From contig JAAYDI010000182.1 of assembly GCA_012729315.1 (NCBI GenBank), positions 1 through 43,264 on the forward strand: 43,264 nt of DNA. Direction: 5' to 3'. The notes beneath the pieces were generated by a model. The model saw only the letters and a program-made list of their open reading frames with translations, was not told the DNA's origin and searched no databases. The DNA comes from Planctomycetaceae bacterium. Lineage in GTDB: Bacteria; Planctomycetota; Planctomycetia; Pirellulales; Pirellulaceae. Made by a program: the position numbers and the translations under genes. Positions 1 to 7,515 of this stretch are shown piece by piece (position 1 is the first letter of the stretch; every line of letters starts with the position of its first letter).

Positions 1-196
1 ACCCACGGGTGGCGCCGCGAGGCGCGGCTTACCCCGGGCTGTGATAGGGGCGCCGCGCTACGGCTCAAGACGACAGTTCGCGTGGCGCGCATAGGTCACG
101 AAACGTGACTTCTATCGATATACGAACAAAACGCGATTGCTGCCACGATACCAGTTGCATTTCTCGTGCATGTGGCGTTAATAATGCAACTGGAGA
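1..196 (+). repeat. Dispersed repeat R1, copy A (full-length)
   Basis: This copy aligns over its whole length with the copy at 22113-22310 and in part with 9141-9225 (inverted) and 19150-19218. It opens with acccacgggtggcgccgcga, contains the block ctcaagacgacagttcgcgt, then a short inverted repeat around ggtcacgaaacgtgact (93-109). It ends with an inverted pair, ccagttgcat (about 150-159) and atgcaactgg (about 185-194), that can form a stem. The element may continue to the left of the window. No credible coding frame runs through it. From 197 to 446 I see no gene, only GC-rich intergenic sequence with small inverted repeats such as ggccttcggcc. Confidence 0.8.
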
Positions 197-446
197 GTGA
201 ATATGGCCTTCGGCCAAACACCTCGTTGTGCTCCCATTCCTGGGGCGTTGCCCCACAGGCTACGGTGAGAACTGACCTTCGGCCAGACGACAGCTATCCC
301 GGTACCGCACCCCTGGTGCAGGATCGCCAACCTGACACAGGGTTCGCAGTGAGAAGTAAACCGTTAATGCGAAGTGGCTCACCGGTGCAACAAATGTCAA
401 AACCGGCACCAGGGTCGTTTCTTCGGGCCTTTCACCGCGCCAGATT

Positions 447-466
447 GCGTGGCCGGCCGGCCACGC
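447..466 (-). terminator. Candidate terminator hairpin, 20-bp perfect palindrome
   Basis: GCGTGGCCGGCCGGCCACGC is its own reverse complement and begins 18 nt past the stop codon of the minus-strand receiver/GGDEF gene. No T-tract follows on either strand, so if it ends transcription it is not a textbook intrinsic terminator. Confidence 0.4.
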
Positions 467-484
467 CGCGGCCGGCGCGCGGAC

Positions 485-1882
485 TCAGTTTGACCAGCCG
501 CTGTCGGCAATCACCAGATACTCGCTGGTCAGCGCGTAGGGCTCGTCCGGCGCGAAGCTGTCCACGTTCAGCGGCTCGCTCAACGCCGCCATCCCGCTGC
601 GGTAGACCATCCCCAGGGGCCGGTCTTGGCGGACGACGACCACCACATTGCGGGACTGCGTATCCGACATGAAGAGCTCCATCAAGTTGGCGAAGCTCTC
701 GGTCTCGGCGACGGTTGACACGTCATGCACCATCAACTCGCTGACCTTCGTCCGCTTGGCGATGCGGGCCAGATCTGCCGGCAACTGATCGCTGCTCAGC
801 AGGCCCAGCAGTCGGCCGTGGCGATCGACGACTGGCAGCTCTGTGAGGCGAGTTCGTTCGAGCAGCTCCGCGGCGTCGCTGACGTCCTGATCGGCCAGCA
901 CGAATTGCGGGCAGGGTACCATCACGTCGCGCGCGACGGTGTTTTCGAACAGCCGTCCCTGCCGGGCCAGATCCTCCCACTCCCGCGTCTCGCCATCGAA
1001 CTGGCCGCAGCGCGCGACGCAGTTGCGCCCCGACGACTTGGCCATCCGGACCGCTGTTTCCGCGCGCTTGATCAGCTCGTCGGCCGACGTGGCGCCGTGC
1101 ATGGTGCCAGCCACGCCCAGGCTGGCTGTCACGCAGACGGTTTCGGGCTTCAGTGGCAGCTCCAGGTGGGCAATCGCCTGCCGCGCTGTCTCGGCCCAGG
1201 CCAGCGCCTGCGCGTCGGAAGCGTCACTCAGCAGGGCCGCAAAACGCCCGGCACCAAAGCTGGCCAGGTACTTGCACTCCCCCGTCAGGTTCTTGAGCTG
1301 GTTGGCAACCGCCCGCAGAATCTCGTCTCCAACGCCTTGGCCGTGGGTGAGATTGATATTGCCGAGAAAATCGAGGTCCAGCAGGACGCAGGAGATCTCG
1401 CGGTTGCCGGCCGCCGCCAGCTCGCTGTCAAGCCGGTCGCGAAATGCGGAGTAGCTGAGCAACCCAGTCAGATGGTCGACGGCAGCCTGCTCGCGCACCC
1501 GCCGTTCGTACTCGATCACACGCGCGCCGGCACGCAGGCGGGCCAGCAATTCACCGAACACCACGGGTTTGGCCAGGAAGTCGTCCACTCCGGCAAGCAG
1601 GGCGTCCGTCAGCGTGTTGACCTCGGCTTCCCGCATCATCAGGAATGTGTAGGTGTATCCCTTGCGGCTCTTGGCGAACAACCGACGGCACTGGTCTGCG
1701 CTCAGGCTGTCCCCATCCACGATCAGGAAGTCGGGGGGAGAGGCCTTGCAGAGAGAACAGGCCTGCCACACTTCCGTGACCGGGTCGACATCGAAACCGA
1801 AAGCGGTCAGAAACCGTGTCAGGCGCCGGAGCGTCTTGCGGTCTTCCGCGACGACGAGTAATCGAAACGGTCTGGATTTCAT
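485..1882 (-). CDS. Response-regulator receiver / degenerate GGDEF / double CBS protein
   Basis: A cytoplasmic signalling protein of 465 aa. Residues 5-120 form a receiver domain: acidic pair E13-D14, probable phospho-acceptor D56 in FLIVDGD, and conserved K105 in FLAKP. Residues about 145-300 match the GGDEF fold (VDHLTGLLSYSAFRDRL, VLLDLDFLGNIN), but the signature is GAGRF at 210-214 instead of GG[D/E]EF. The metal- and catalysis-linked acidic residues are therefore gone and cyclase activity is unlikely. Two CBS motifs follow (about 315-370 and 375-435; MVPCPQFVLADQDVSDA, LPVVDRHGRLLGLLS), which usually bind adenine nucleotides. I chose ATG 1882 over the upstream codon at 1912 because AGGGG lies 11 nt before it and homology starts there. 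It is divergent from the FHA/EAL gene across about 430 bp. Inference: a phosphorylation- and nucleotide-sensing hub rather than an enzyme. Confidence 0.85.
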   Translation of the reverse strand: MKSRPFRLLVVAEDRKTLRRLTRFLTAFGFDVDPVTEVWQACSLCKASPPDFLIVDGDSLSADQCRRLFAKSRKGYTYTFLMMREAEVNTLTDALLAGVDDFLAKPVVFGELLARLRAGARVIEYERRVREQAAVDHLTGLLSYSAFRDRLDSELAAAGNREISCVLLDLDFLGNINLTHGQGVGDEILRAVANQLKNLTGECKYLASFGAGRFAALLSDASDAQALAWAETARQAIAHLELPLKPETVCVTASLGVAGTMHGATSADELIKRAETAVRMAKSSGRNCVARCGQFDGETREWEDLARQGRLFENTVARDVMVPCPQFVLADQDVSDAAELLERTRLTELPVVDRHGRLLGLLSSDQLPADLARIAKRTKVSELMVHDVSTVAETESFANLMELFMSDTQSRNVVVVVRQDRPLGMVYRSGMAALSEPLNVDSFAPDEPYALTSEYLVIADSGWSN

Positions 1883-2310
1883 CAGGATCGTGCCCCTGTT
1901 TCTTGTGGCCACCAGTCACAGGCAGGCTTGCCGCCGGTGGACAGCCGGGTCGTGCGCGCTCGTGTATCCACTCGTGTATCCAGCAGAACTCTACTATATA
2001 TCCGCCGTGCACGCCGGAATTCCACACCGTGTCTCGCAAGTGCCCTCGGTGCCGGTTCGCTCAGCTCCCTGCAGCACGCGTGGGGAGGGAACGGTTGAGC
2101 TGGCGGTGCGGCGATCGCACTGTGGTGAAAACACCTCATCGGTCTCTGCCGCGTGGCGTTTTGGCGACGGCAGCGCGCCGGCGCGGCAGCGGCACCTGGC
2201 TGAGCGTTTCCGCTCCCGGGCGGCTGGTAGATGCTATGTTTTACACGGCCAGAGATTGTTTCTTCGATCTCCTTCGCACTTCCTGCACTTGTGACGGTGG
2301 CCCCCCAACG
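1883..2310. promoter_or_regulatory. Divergent intergenic regulatory region
   Basis: These 428 bp separate two divergent signalling genes and hold no convincing ORF. A perfect 12-bp tandem repeat, ctcgtgtatcca, sits at 1959-1970 and 1971-1982. It is followed directly by an AT-rich stretch, tactatatatcc (1992-2003), which stands out in this GC-rich DNA and could hold a -10 element. The repeat could be an operator for a dimeric regulator, but this rests only on position and repetition. Confidence 0.35.
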
Positions 2311-3465
2311 ATGCGCACGCGAATACTCAATGACGTCCACACGGCGGCACCGTGGTTCGAGTACTACCAGGTGGGCAGTAGCCGGCTGACCAAACAGGCG
2401 ATTGGTGAGTTTCCCTACGTGATGGGACGGGACGAGTCGGCGGACTTCTGTGTGGAGTCCAGCCGCGTGTCGCGCAAGCACGTCACGATCGACTGCCAGG
2501 ACGAAGGCTTTGTCTTGCGCGATCTGGAGAGCACCAACGGTACATACGTCAATGGCACCCGCGTCACGCAAGCTGTGCTGCAGGACGGCGACGTCGTCGT
2601 GCTGGCTGATTTCGAGTTCACGTTCTTCAGCGGCCAGCCGGTACGGGCGACCGTGACGCAAGTCATGACGCAACCGGTGGCGGAGCGGATGACCGATACG
2701 CACGACCTGGTCATCCAGGTGCGCCGCCTGCACGAACGGCTGACCCATCGTGCGATCGGAAGTGCGTTCCAGCCGATCGTCCGGCTGGAGTCGGGGGAGG
2801 TGTACGGCTTCGAGGCGATTCGCGCGACGCTCGACTTGCCTGGCGAGAGCCAGCAGGCGGAGTCGCTGATTGACGGGACCGAATGCCGGTTGACGGAGCG
2901 GATGAACCAGCAGCACCGACTGTGTGCGGTGGAGCAGGCGGCGCTGTTTGAAGACAACGTGCACCTGTTCTTCGGTCTGAAGGTGGCGGAGGTCAGCGCG
3001 AATTTCGCGCCTGAGTCGCTGGATCGGCTGGTAGACGTCGTGGCAGGCCGGCACCAGTTGGTCGCAGAAATCCCGGACACGGCCGTGTGTGACATCACCT
3101 ACTTCCGCCAGTTTATCGCTGATCTTCGCCAGCGGGGGATTGAGATTGCGTACGGCGGATTCTGCACCGGGCCCAGCCAGATGGCCGAGTGGCGGTCCAT
3201 GGCGCCGGACTACCTGAAGCTGGCGCCGGCCGTCGTCCGCGGCATCCGGCGCGCCAGCGGTGGGTGGCGCATGATCCAGTCGCTCATGGACGCCGCACGC
3301 GATCTGGGATGTACCATCGTCGCGGTTGGAGTTGACAACGAATCAGATGCGCAGTGCCTGCGCGAACTCGGATGCGTCTACGCGCAGGGAGACTACTTCG
3401 GGCGCCCGGAACCGATTGCGGCCTACATGCACCGGCGCCCGCCGGTGCTGGTCCCCAGCCGCTAG
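2311..3465 (+). CDS. FHA domain protein with degenerate EAL domain
   Basis: A 384-aa cytoplasmic protein. The N-terminal FHA domain (about 25-100) has every core phosphothreonine-binding position: G39-R40, S54-R55-K56-H57, N76-G77 and N81-G82, so it should bind pThr peptides. The C-terminal domain (about 150-380) is EAL-like: FQPIV at 153-157, EAI at 168-170, an Asn in SANFAPESL, YLKL, and a closing QGDYFGRP. The metal-binding DDFG motif has become GGF, and the catalytic Glu of AEGVE is Val in AVGVD. Phosphodiesterase activity is therefore unlikely, though c-di-GMP or another ligand might still bind. The frame is open upstream to 1816, but ATG 2311 is chosen because the FHA fold starts soon after it. 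Only 27 nt separate it from the kinase-tubulin gene, a likely substrate source for the FHA domain. Confidence 0.87.
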   Translation: MRTRILNDVHTAAPWFEYYQVGSSRLTKQAIGEFPYVMGRDESADFCVESSRVSRKHVTIDCQDEGFVLRDLESTNGTYVNGTRVTQAVLQDGDVVVLADFEFTFFSGQPVRATVTQVMTQPVAERMTDTHDLVIQVRRLHERLTHRAIGSAFQPIVRLESGEVYGFEAIRATLDLPGESQQAESLIDGTECRLTERMNQQHRLCAVEQAALFEDNVHLFFGLKVAEVSANFAPESLDRLVDVVAGRHQLVAEIPDTAVCDITYFRQFIADLRQRGIEIAYGGFCTGPSQMAEWRSMAPDYLKLAPAVVRGIRRASGGWRMIQSLMDAARDLGCTIVAVGVDNESDAQCLRELGCVYAQGDYFGRPEPIAAYMHRRPPVLVPSR

Positions 3466-3492
3466 ACTGAGCATCAGCAGCGGAGTGACACG

Positions 3493-6400
3493 GTGCCGCT
3501 TCAAGCTATTACGTCAGCAGAGCCCATTCCCGGCTACCGGATCCGCGAACGCATTGGCGCCGGCGGCTACGGTGAAGTCTGGACGGCCGATGCGCCGGGT
3601 GGTCTGGTCAAGGCGATCAAGTTCGTCTATGGGTTCCTCAACGAAGATCGAGCCACCCGGGAACTCAAAGCACTCAATCGCATCAAGAGCGTACGGCACC
3701 CGTTTCTGGTATCCCTCGAACGCATTGAAGTCGTCGATGGTCAGCTGCTGATCGTGACCGAACTGGCCGAGGCCAGTTTGAAGGAGCGGTTTGAGGAGTG
3801 CCGGGCCAGCGGGCTGCCTGGCATTCCGCGCGACGAGCTGATGCGTTACATGCGCGATACGGCCGACGTGCTCGACTTCATGAATGAAGAGCACTCGCTG
3901 CAGCATCTCGACATCAAGCCCGAGAACCTCCTGATGCTGGCCGGCCGCGTCAAAGTCGCCGACTTCGGGCTGGTGAAGGACATCCACGACGCGACGGCAT
4001 CGCTGATGGGCGGTCTGACGCCGCTCTATGCGCCCCCGGAGGTCTTTGACGGCCGGCCATCGCGCCGCAGCGATCAGTACAGCCTGGCGATCGTCTATCA
4101 GGAGATGCTGACCGGCGAGCTGCCGTTCCCCGGCACTACCGCGATGCAGTTGGCCCGGCAGCACCTGCACGCCCGGCCGCGCCTCTCGTCGCTGGAGCAG
4201 TACGATCAGGAGATTGTGGCGCGAGCGCTTTCCAAGGCGCCGGCCGACCGGTTCTCCAATTGCCGCGAAATGATCGAGGCGCTGGCCCGCGCGCCGGAAC
4301 AGGCCGCGGAACGGGCTGAGGCCCGGAGCAGTCACGAGCCGTCGATGCGGAACCATGTGGGGGACCGCTGCGCGGAGCGGGGTCCGAGCACGGAGGTGCT
4401 GGGGACGGAAGACGCGGCACCGACGTTCGACAACAGCGAATCCCCGGTACCACGTGTACACTCCAGCCCCGAAGTCACGCTGCTGCCCCCGATCGAGCTG
4501 CCGGAATCGCCGGTCACCATCTGCCCGACTCTGTTCCTGGGGGTGGGGCGGTCAGGTGGCCGCATCCTGCTCCAACTGCGCCGCCGGCTGGCCGACCGGT
4601 TCGGCCAGCTGGAGGACATCCCGACGCTCCAGATGCTGCTGCTCGATACCGACACCAGGGACCTGCTGGACGCCACGAACCACCGGCACGGGTTCAAGCC
4701 GCAGGAGGTTGTGCCGATCCCACTGCGGCACCCGCAGGACTATCGCAATGAGTCGGGGACACTGCTGCGCTGGATCAGCCGGCGCTGGTTGTATAACATT
4801 CCCAAGTCATTGAAGACCGAGGGGCTCCGCCCGCTGGGGCGGCTGGCCTATGTCGACCACGTGGAGGACATCGACCAGCGGATGCGGGCGGCGATCACCA
4901 CGGCCACCTCGTCCGAGGCGCTGGGAGCGGCGCGCGAGACAACGCGGCTGCAGTTCCTCGAGCACGACGTCCGCGTTGTGGTCGTGGCGTCGATTTCGGG
5001 CGGCACGGGGAGCGGCATGGTCGCCGACCTGGGGTACCTCGCCCGGCATATCCTGGCCGAGATGGGGTTCCGCGACGACAACGTATACGCCATCCTCACC
5101 CACTCCACCGGGCGCAATCCGCGGGAAATGGAGCTGGCGGCGGTCAACGCCTACGCGGCGCTGTCCGAGCTGAACCACTACGGACGCCTGGGCGGCCACT
5201 ATCCGGGGGAACGGGCCGGACATATTCCGCCTCGCCACGAGGACAACCTGGCGTTCCGCGATACGTATCTCATCGATCTGGGGGAGGGACTGAACGAACA
5301 GCAGTTCGATGACGCGGCCGACAAGGTGGCCACCTACCTGCTTCTGGACACCGTCACGAACGCCGGCGATTTCTTCCGGGCCTGCCGCGACGCCGAGCCG
5401 CGTAATCCGGACACGCGGAATGCCGAGATCCGGTTGCGCACGTGTGGGCTGTACCAGTTCAGCTGTCTGCAGGACGATATCGTGGCGGTGGCGGTGGAGC
5501 ACCTCTGCCGCAATATGACCGATCGCTGGTTGGTGGGCACGTCCGTCCCGGTCGAACTGCCGGCCTTCAAACGCTCGGCCGCGGCCGTGAGCCGCAGCAC
5601 AGACGCGCACAAGAACGTCGAATACGAATCGTTGCATGTGCCGGCAGAACGCTTCGCGGAGTCGATTCGACTCGATGTCGATTCGCTGATCCAGGAGGTG
5701 TTCCGCCACATCGAACACGAATTCGGGCAATCGGTCGACGGGTTTTTCCAGGACCAGATCCAGCAACTGCAATTGTGTGACGTGCGGGGCTCCGCGGCAG
5801 GAACGGTCGCGGCAATTACCGAGTTCATCAGGAGTGTCGACGGGCTGCTGGGGTGCCGGCAGCCGCCTGCTGATCACACGCGGCCTGACCTGGGAAGCCT
5901 GGAAGCGTCGCTGGCCCCGTTCCGCAGGAAGGCGATCCTCAAGCGGACTGACGCCATTCGCGAATGGCTGCTCGACATGGTGGACGACGAAACGTCGCGG
6001 GTCCGTGGCGCCATGTGGCTGGCGAAATGGCTGGGGGCCCTGTGCAAGACGACGGAAGACCACGTGCGGCAACTGCAGGAGAACGTCGAGGGGCAGTTGC
6101 TGGAGGTCGAACAACAACTGGCCTCCCTGCCTGCCACCCGCGCCCGCGGCCGCGACAAGTCGCCCGACGATGAACTGCCCGGGCTGCTGGAACAGTACTG
6201 CAAACACCGTCTCTACGCCCGCGTCGTGGCCAGCGTCGCGGAAATTGCGAAGGCGGCCAACGGCCAGGTGACGGCGATCCGTGACGAACTGGTCGATCTC
6301 GAGCGGGAGATCCGCCACCTGGCAGATCACTTCGATATCTCCCGCACCTTCGATTCGCTGGTCACCGACGATGAAGTGGGTGCCGACCATCTGCTGGAAT

Positions 6401-6963
6401 CGGTCGGACACGTGCTGGTGGAAGGGGTCGGCGAGCTGACCGAACGCCTGGATCAGCAGCTCCAGGTGACCGTCCTGAAGGAGGCGGGCGGACTCCGCAA
6501 ACTGCTCGGTCAGGGAGGGGAGGCGCGCAACAGGCTGCCGGCCACTATCCGGGGTATCGCCCGGAGGATCGTGGTCAATCTGATGAAAACCATGGACGTG
6601 GCCGACCTGGTCTTCTCGCAGGGCCAGCAGGTGGAGAACGATGCCGCGATGCTGGCCGATTCGCTCGCCTCGGCCCGGCCGCGGCTGCTGCGCTGCGGCG
6701 GCGCGAAACGGCTGCTGGTCATGATGCCCAACGGATCGACCAGTGCCGAGCCGCTGAAGATTCTTTACGAACAGCTGAACGAAACACCGTCGGTGGCCCA
6801 GAACCACGACGGCGACTTCATCCTGTGCTACGAAGTCGAACAGATATCCCTCACGCAGGTGGCCGTGTCGATCATCGATGGCCGCCGGGACTATGCGGAG
6901 TTCGCCGGCCGCTTCCACACCCGTACCGACGTGGAATGGTCAACGCTGCCTGATATTGCCTGA
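3493..6963 (+). CDS. Ser/Thr protein kinase fused to a tubulin/FtsZ-like GTPase domain
   Basis: A 1156-aa fusion. Residues 14-270 are a Hanks-type kinase with the active-site set complete: glycine loop GAGGYG 22-27, K43, E57, HLD 138-140 with K142 and N145, DFG 157-159, and APPE. HLD instead of HRD marks a non-RD kinase, a class that usually does not need activation-loop phosphorylation. A Pro/Glu-rich linker (about 275-340) leads to a tubulin-superfamily domain. This has a FtsZ-like first glycine loop, GVGRSGGR (350-357), and the hallmark SGGTGSG (502-508), matching FtsZ GGGTGTG, and resembles the bacterial Tubulin_2 family. The remaining 400 or so residues are largely helical and charged. 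No transmembrane segment is evident. The GTG start has CGGAG 7 nt upstream. It lies 27 nt after the FHA gene, and its stop falls inside a short tandem duplication. Inference: a kinase coupled to a GTP-dependent polymer or switch. Confidence 0.88.
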   Translation: MPLQAITSAEPIPGYRIRERIGAGGYGEVWTADAPGGLVKAIKFVYGFLNEDRATRELKALNRIKSVRHPFLVSLERIEVVDGQLLIVTELAEASLKERFEECRASGLPGIPRDELMRYMRDTADVLDFMNEEHSLQHLDIKPENLLMLAGRVKVADFGLVKDIHDATASLMGGLTPLYAPPEVFDGRPSRRSDQYSLAIVYQEMLTGELPFPGTTAMQLARQHLHARPRLSSLEQYDQEIVARALSKAPADRFSNCREMIEALARAPEQAAERAEARSSHEPSMRNHVGDRCAERGPSTEVLGTEDAAPTFDNSESPVPRVHSSPEVTLLPPIELPESPVTICPTLFLGVGRSGGRILLQLRRRLADRFGQLEDIPTLQMLLLDTDTRDLLDATNHRHGFKPQEVVPIPLRHPQDYRNESGTLLRWISRRWLYNIPKSLKTEGLRPLGRLAYVDHVEDIDQRMRAAITTATSSEALGAARETTRLQFLEHDVRVVVVASISGGTGSGMVADLGYLARHILAEMGFRDDNVYAILTHSTGRNPREMELAAVNAYAALSELNHYGRLGGHYPGERAGHIPPRHEDNLAFRDTYLIDLGEGLNEQQFDDAADKVATYLLLDTVTNAGDFFRACRDAEPRNPDTRNAEIRLRTCGLYQFSCLQDDIVAVAVEHLCRNMTDRWLVGTSVPVELPAFKRSAAAVSRSTDAHKNVEYESLHVPAERFAESIRLDVDSLIQEVFRHIEHEFGQSVDGFFQDQIQQLQLCDVRGSAAGTVAAITEFIRSVDGLLGCRQPPADHTRPDLGSLEASLAPFRRKAILKRTDAIREWLLDMVDDETSRVRGAMWLAKWLGALCKTTEDHVRQLQENVEGQLLEVEQQLASLPATRARGRDKSPDDELPGLLEQYCKHRLYARVVASVAEIAKAANGQVTAIRDELVDLEREIRHLADHFDISRTFDSLVTDDEVGADHLLESVGHVLVEGVGELTERLDQQLQVTVLKEAGGLRKLLGQGGEARNRLPATIRGIARRIVVNLMKTMDVADLVFSQGQQVENDAAMLADSLASARPRLLRCGGAKRLLVMMPNGSTSAEPLKILYEQLNETPSVAQNHDGDFILCYEVEQISLTQVAVSIIDGRRDYAEFAGRFHTRTDVEWSTLPDIA

Positions 6964-7104
6964 CAGCGAATTGCCTGACAGGGGCACGTCCGACACTCGC
7001 CCGTCACCACGCGTCCGCCGGTTGAGCACGGCGATGTGGCAACTCACGGCGCAGAGTACGAAGAACGCGCACGCCAAGAAGACGTGAATCAGATCGGTCG
7101 TCAT
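6940..7104 (-). CDS. Small single-pass membrane protein (54 aa), unrecognised
   Basis: I read this frame directly because it is shorter than usual ORF cut-offs. The protein begins MTTDLIHVFLACAFFVLCAV. Residues 5-27 form one strongly hydrophobic segment with four Cys, followed by LNRRTRGDGR, a basic segment that by the positive-inside rule would face the cytoplasm. The ATG at 7104 has a near-ideal Shine-Dalgarno sequence, gagggagg, 5 nt upstream on the minus strand, which is the main reason to believe it. It is tail-to-tail with the kinase-tubulin gene and overlaps its last 24 bp. The tail contains LSGNSLSGN, a product of the underlying 15-bp tandem duplication. I do not recognise a family. 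It could be a membrane anchor or a toxin-like peptide, but nothing visible decides this. Confidence 0.5.
   Translation of the reverse strand: MTTDLIHVFLACAFFVLCAVSCHIAVLNRRTRGDGRVSDVPLSGNSLSGNIRQR
6955..6984 (+). repeat. 15-bp tandem duplication across the kinase-tubulin stop codon
   Basis: attgcctgacagcga (6955-6969) is followed head-to-tail by attgcctgacagggg (6970-6984); the first 12 bases are identical. The TGA stop of the kinase-tubulin gene (6961-6963) lies in the first copy. Confidence 0.75.
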
Positions 7105-7515
7105 CGGGCCTCCCTCTCGATCGCCCCGCGCAGGGCCTGAACAGACTCAGGCAGTTACCTGCTGTTTATCGGTTCCCACCACGCCGGCATATCACCACCG
7201 CTCGAGCAGCTCGCCCGCTCCAGTCAATCGGAAAACCTGCGGCAGCCGGCGCACTCTGGTGGACCGCTGCTGCCGGATGCATGCCGCGCGCTGCAGCATC
7301 CCGAGCCGGCGGCACAATCGTCAGAGTCGTTGCAATGCATAGATGCGGGCCCCCACACCCGACTCCGCGCGGCGCGTGCTCGGCGGGCCGGCACCGGTTC
7401 GTTGTCGGTTTCTGGGGGGCTTGGTAGAGTAGAGAGATTGTTTCACATCGGGTGATCGCAACTGGGATGATCGCTACTGGCCACGCGCTTGCGCGCAGCG
7501 GGATGCTCTATCGCT
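7105..7515. other. Intergenic region between small membrane gene and hsp70-like gene
   Basis: These 411 bp carry the Shine-Dalgarno of the minus-strand small gene at the left end and should contain the hsp70-like promoter. I find no convincing ORF, repeat family or clear sigma-70 hexamer pair. No CIRCE-type inverted repeat (TTAGCACTC...GAGTGCTAA) is visible, so heat-shock control by HrcA is not supported by sequence. Confidence 0.6.

Noticed and set aside
725-1861. 378-aa plus-strand open frame
   Set aside because: Shadow of the receiver/GGDEF/CBS gene; no domain found.
4807-6918. 703-aa open frame on the minus strand inside the kinase-tubulin gene
   Set aside because: Antisense shadow of a high-GC gene: Arg/His/Gln/Leu-rich translation with no motif, while the plus strand has intact kinase and tubulin signatures.
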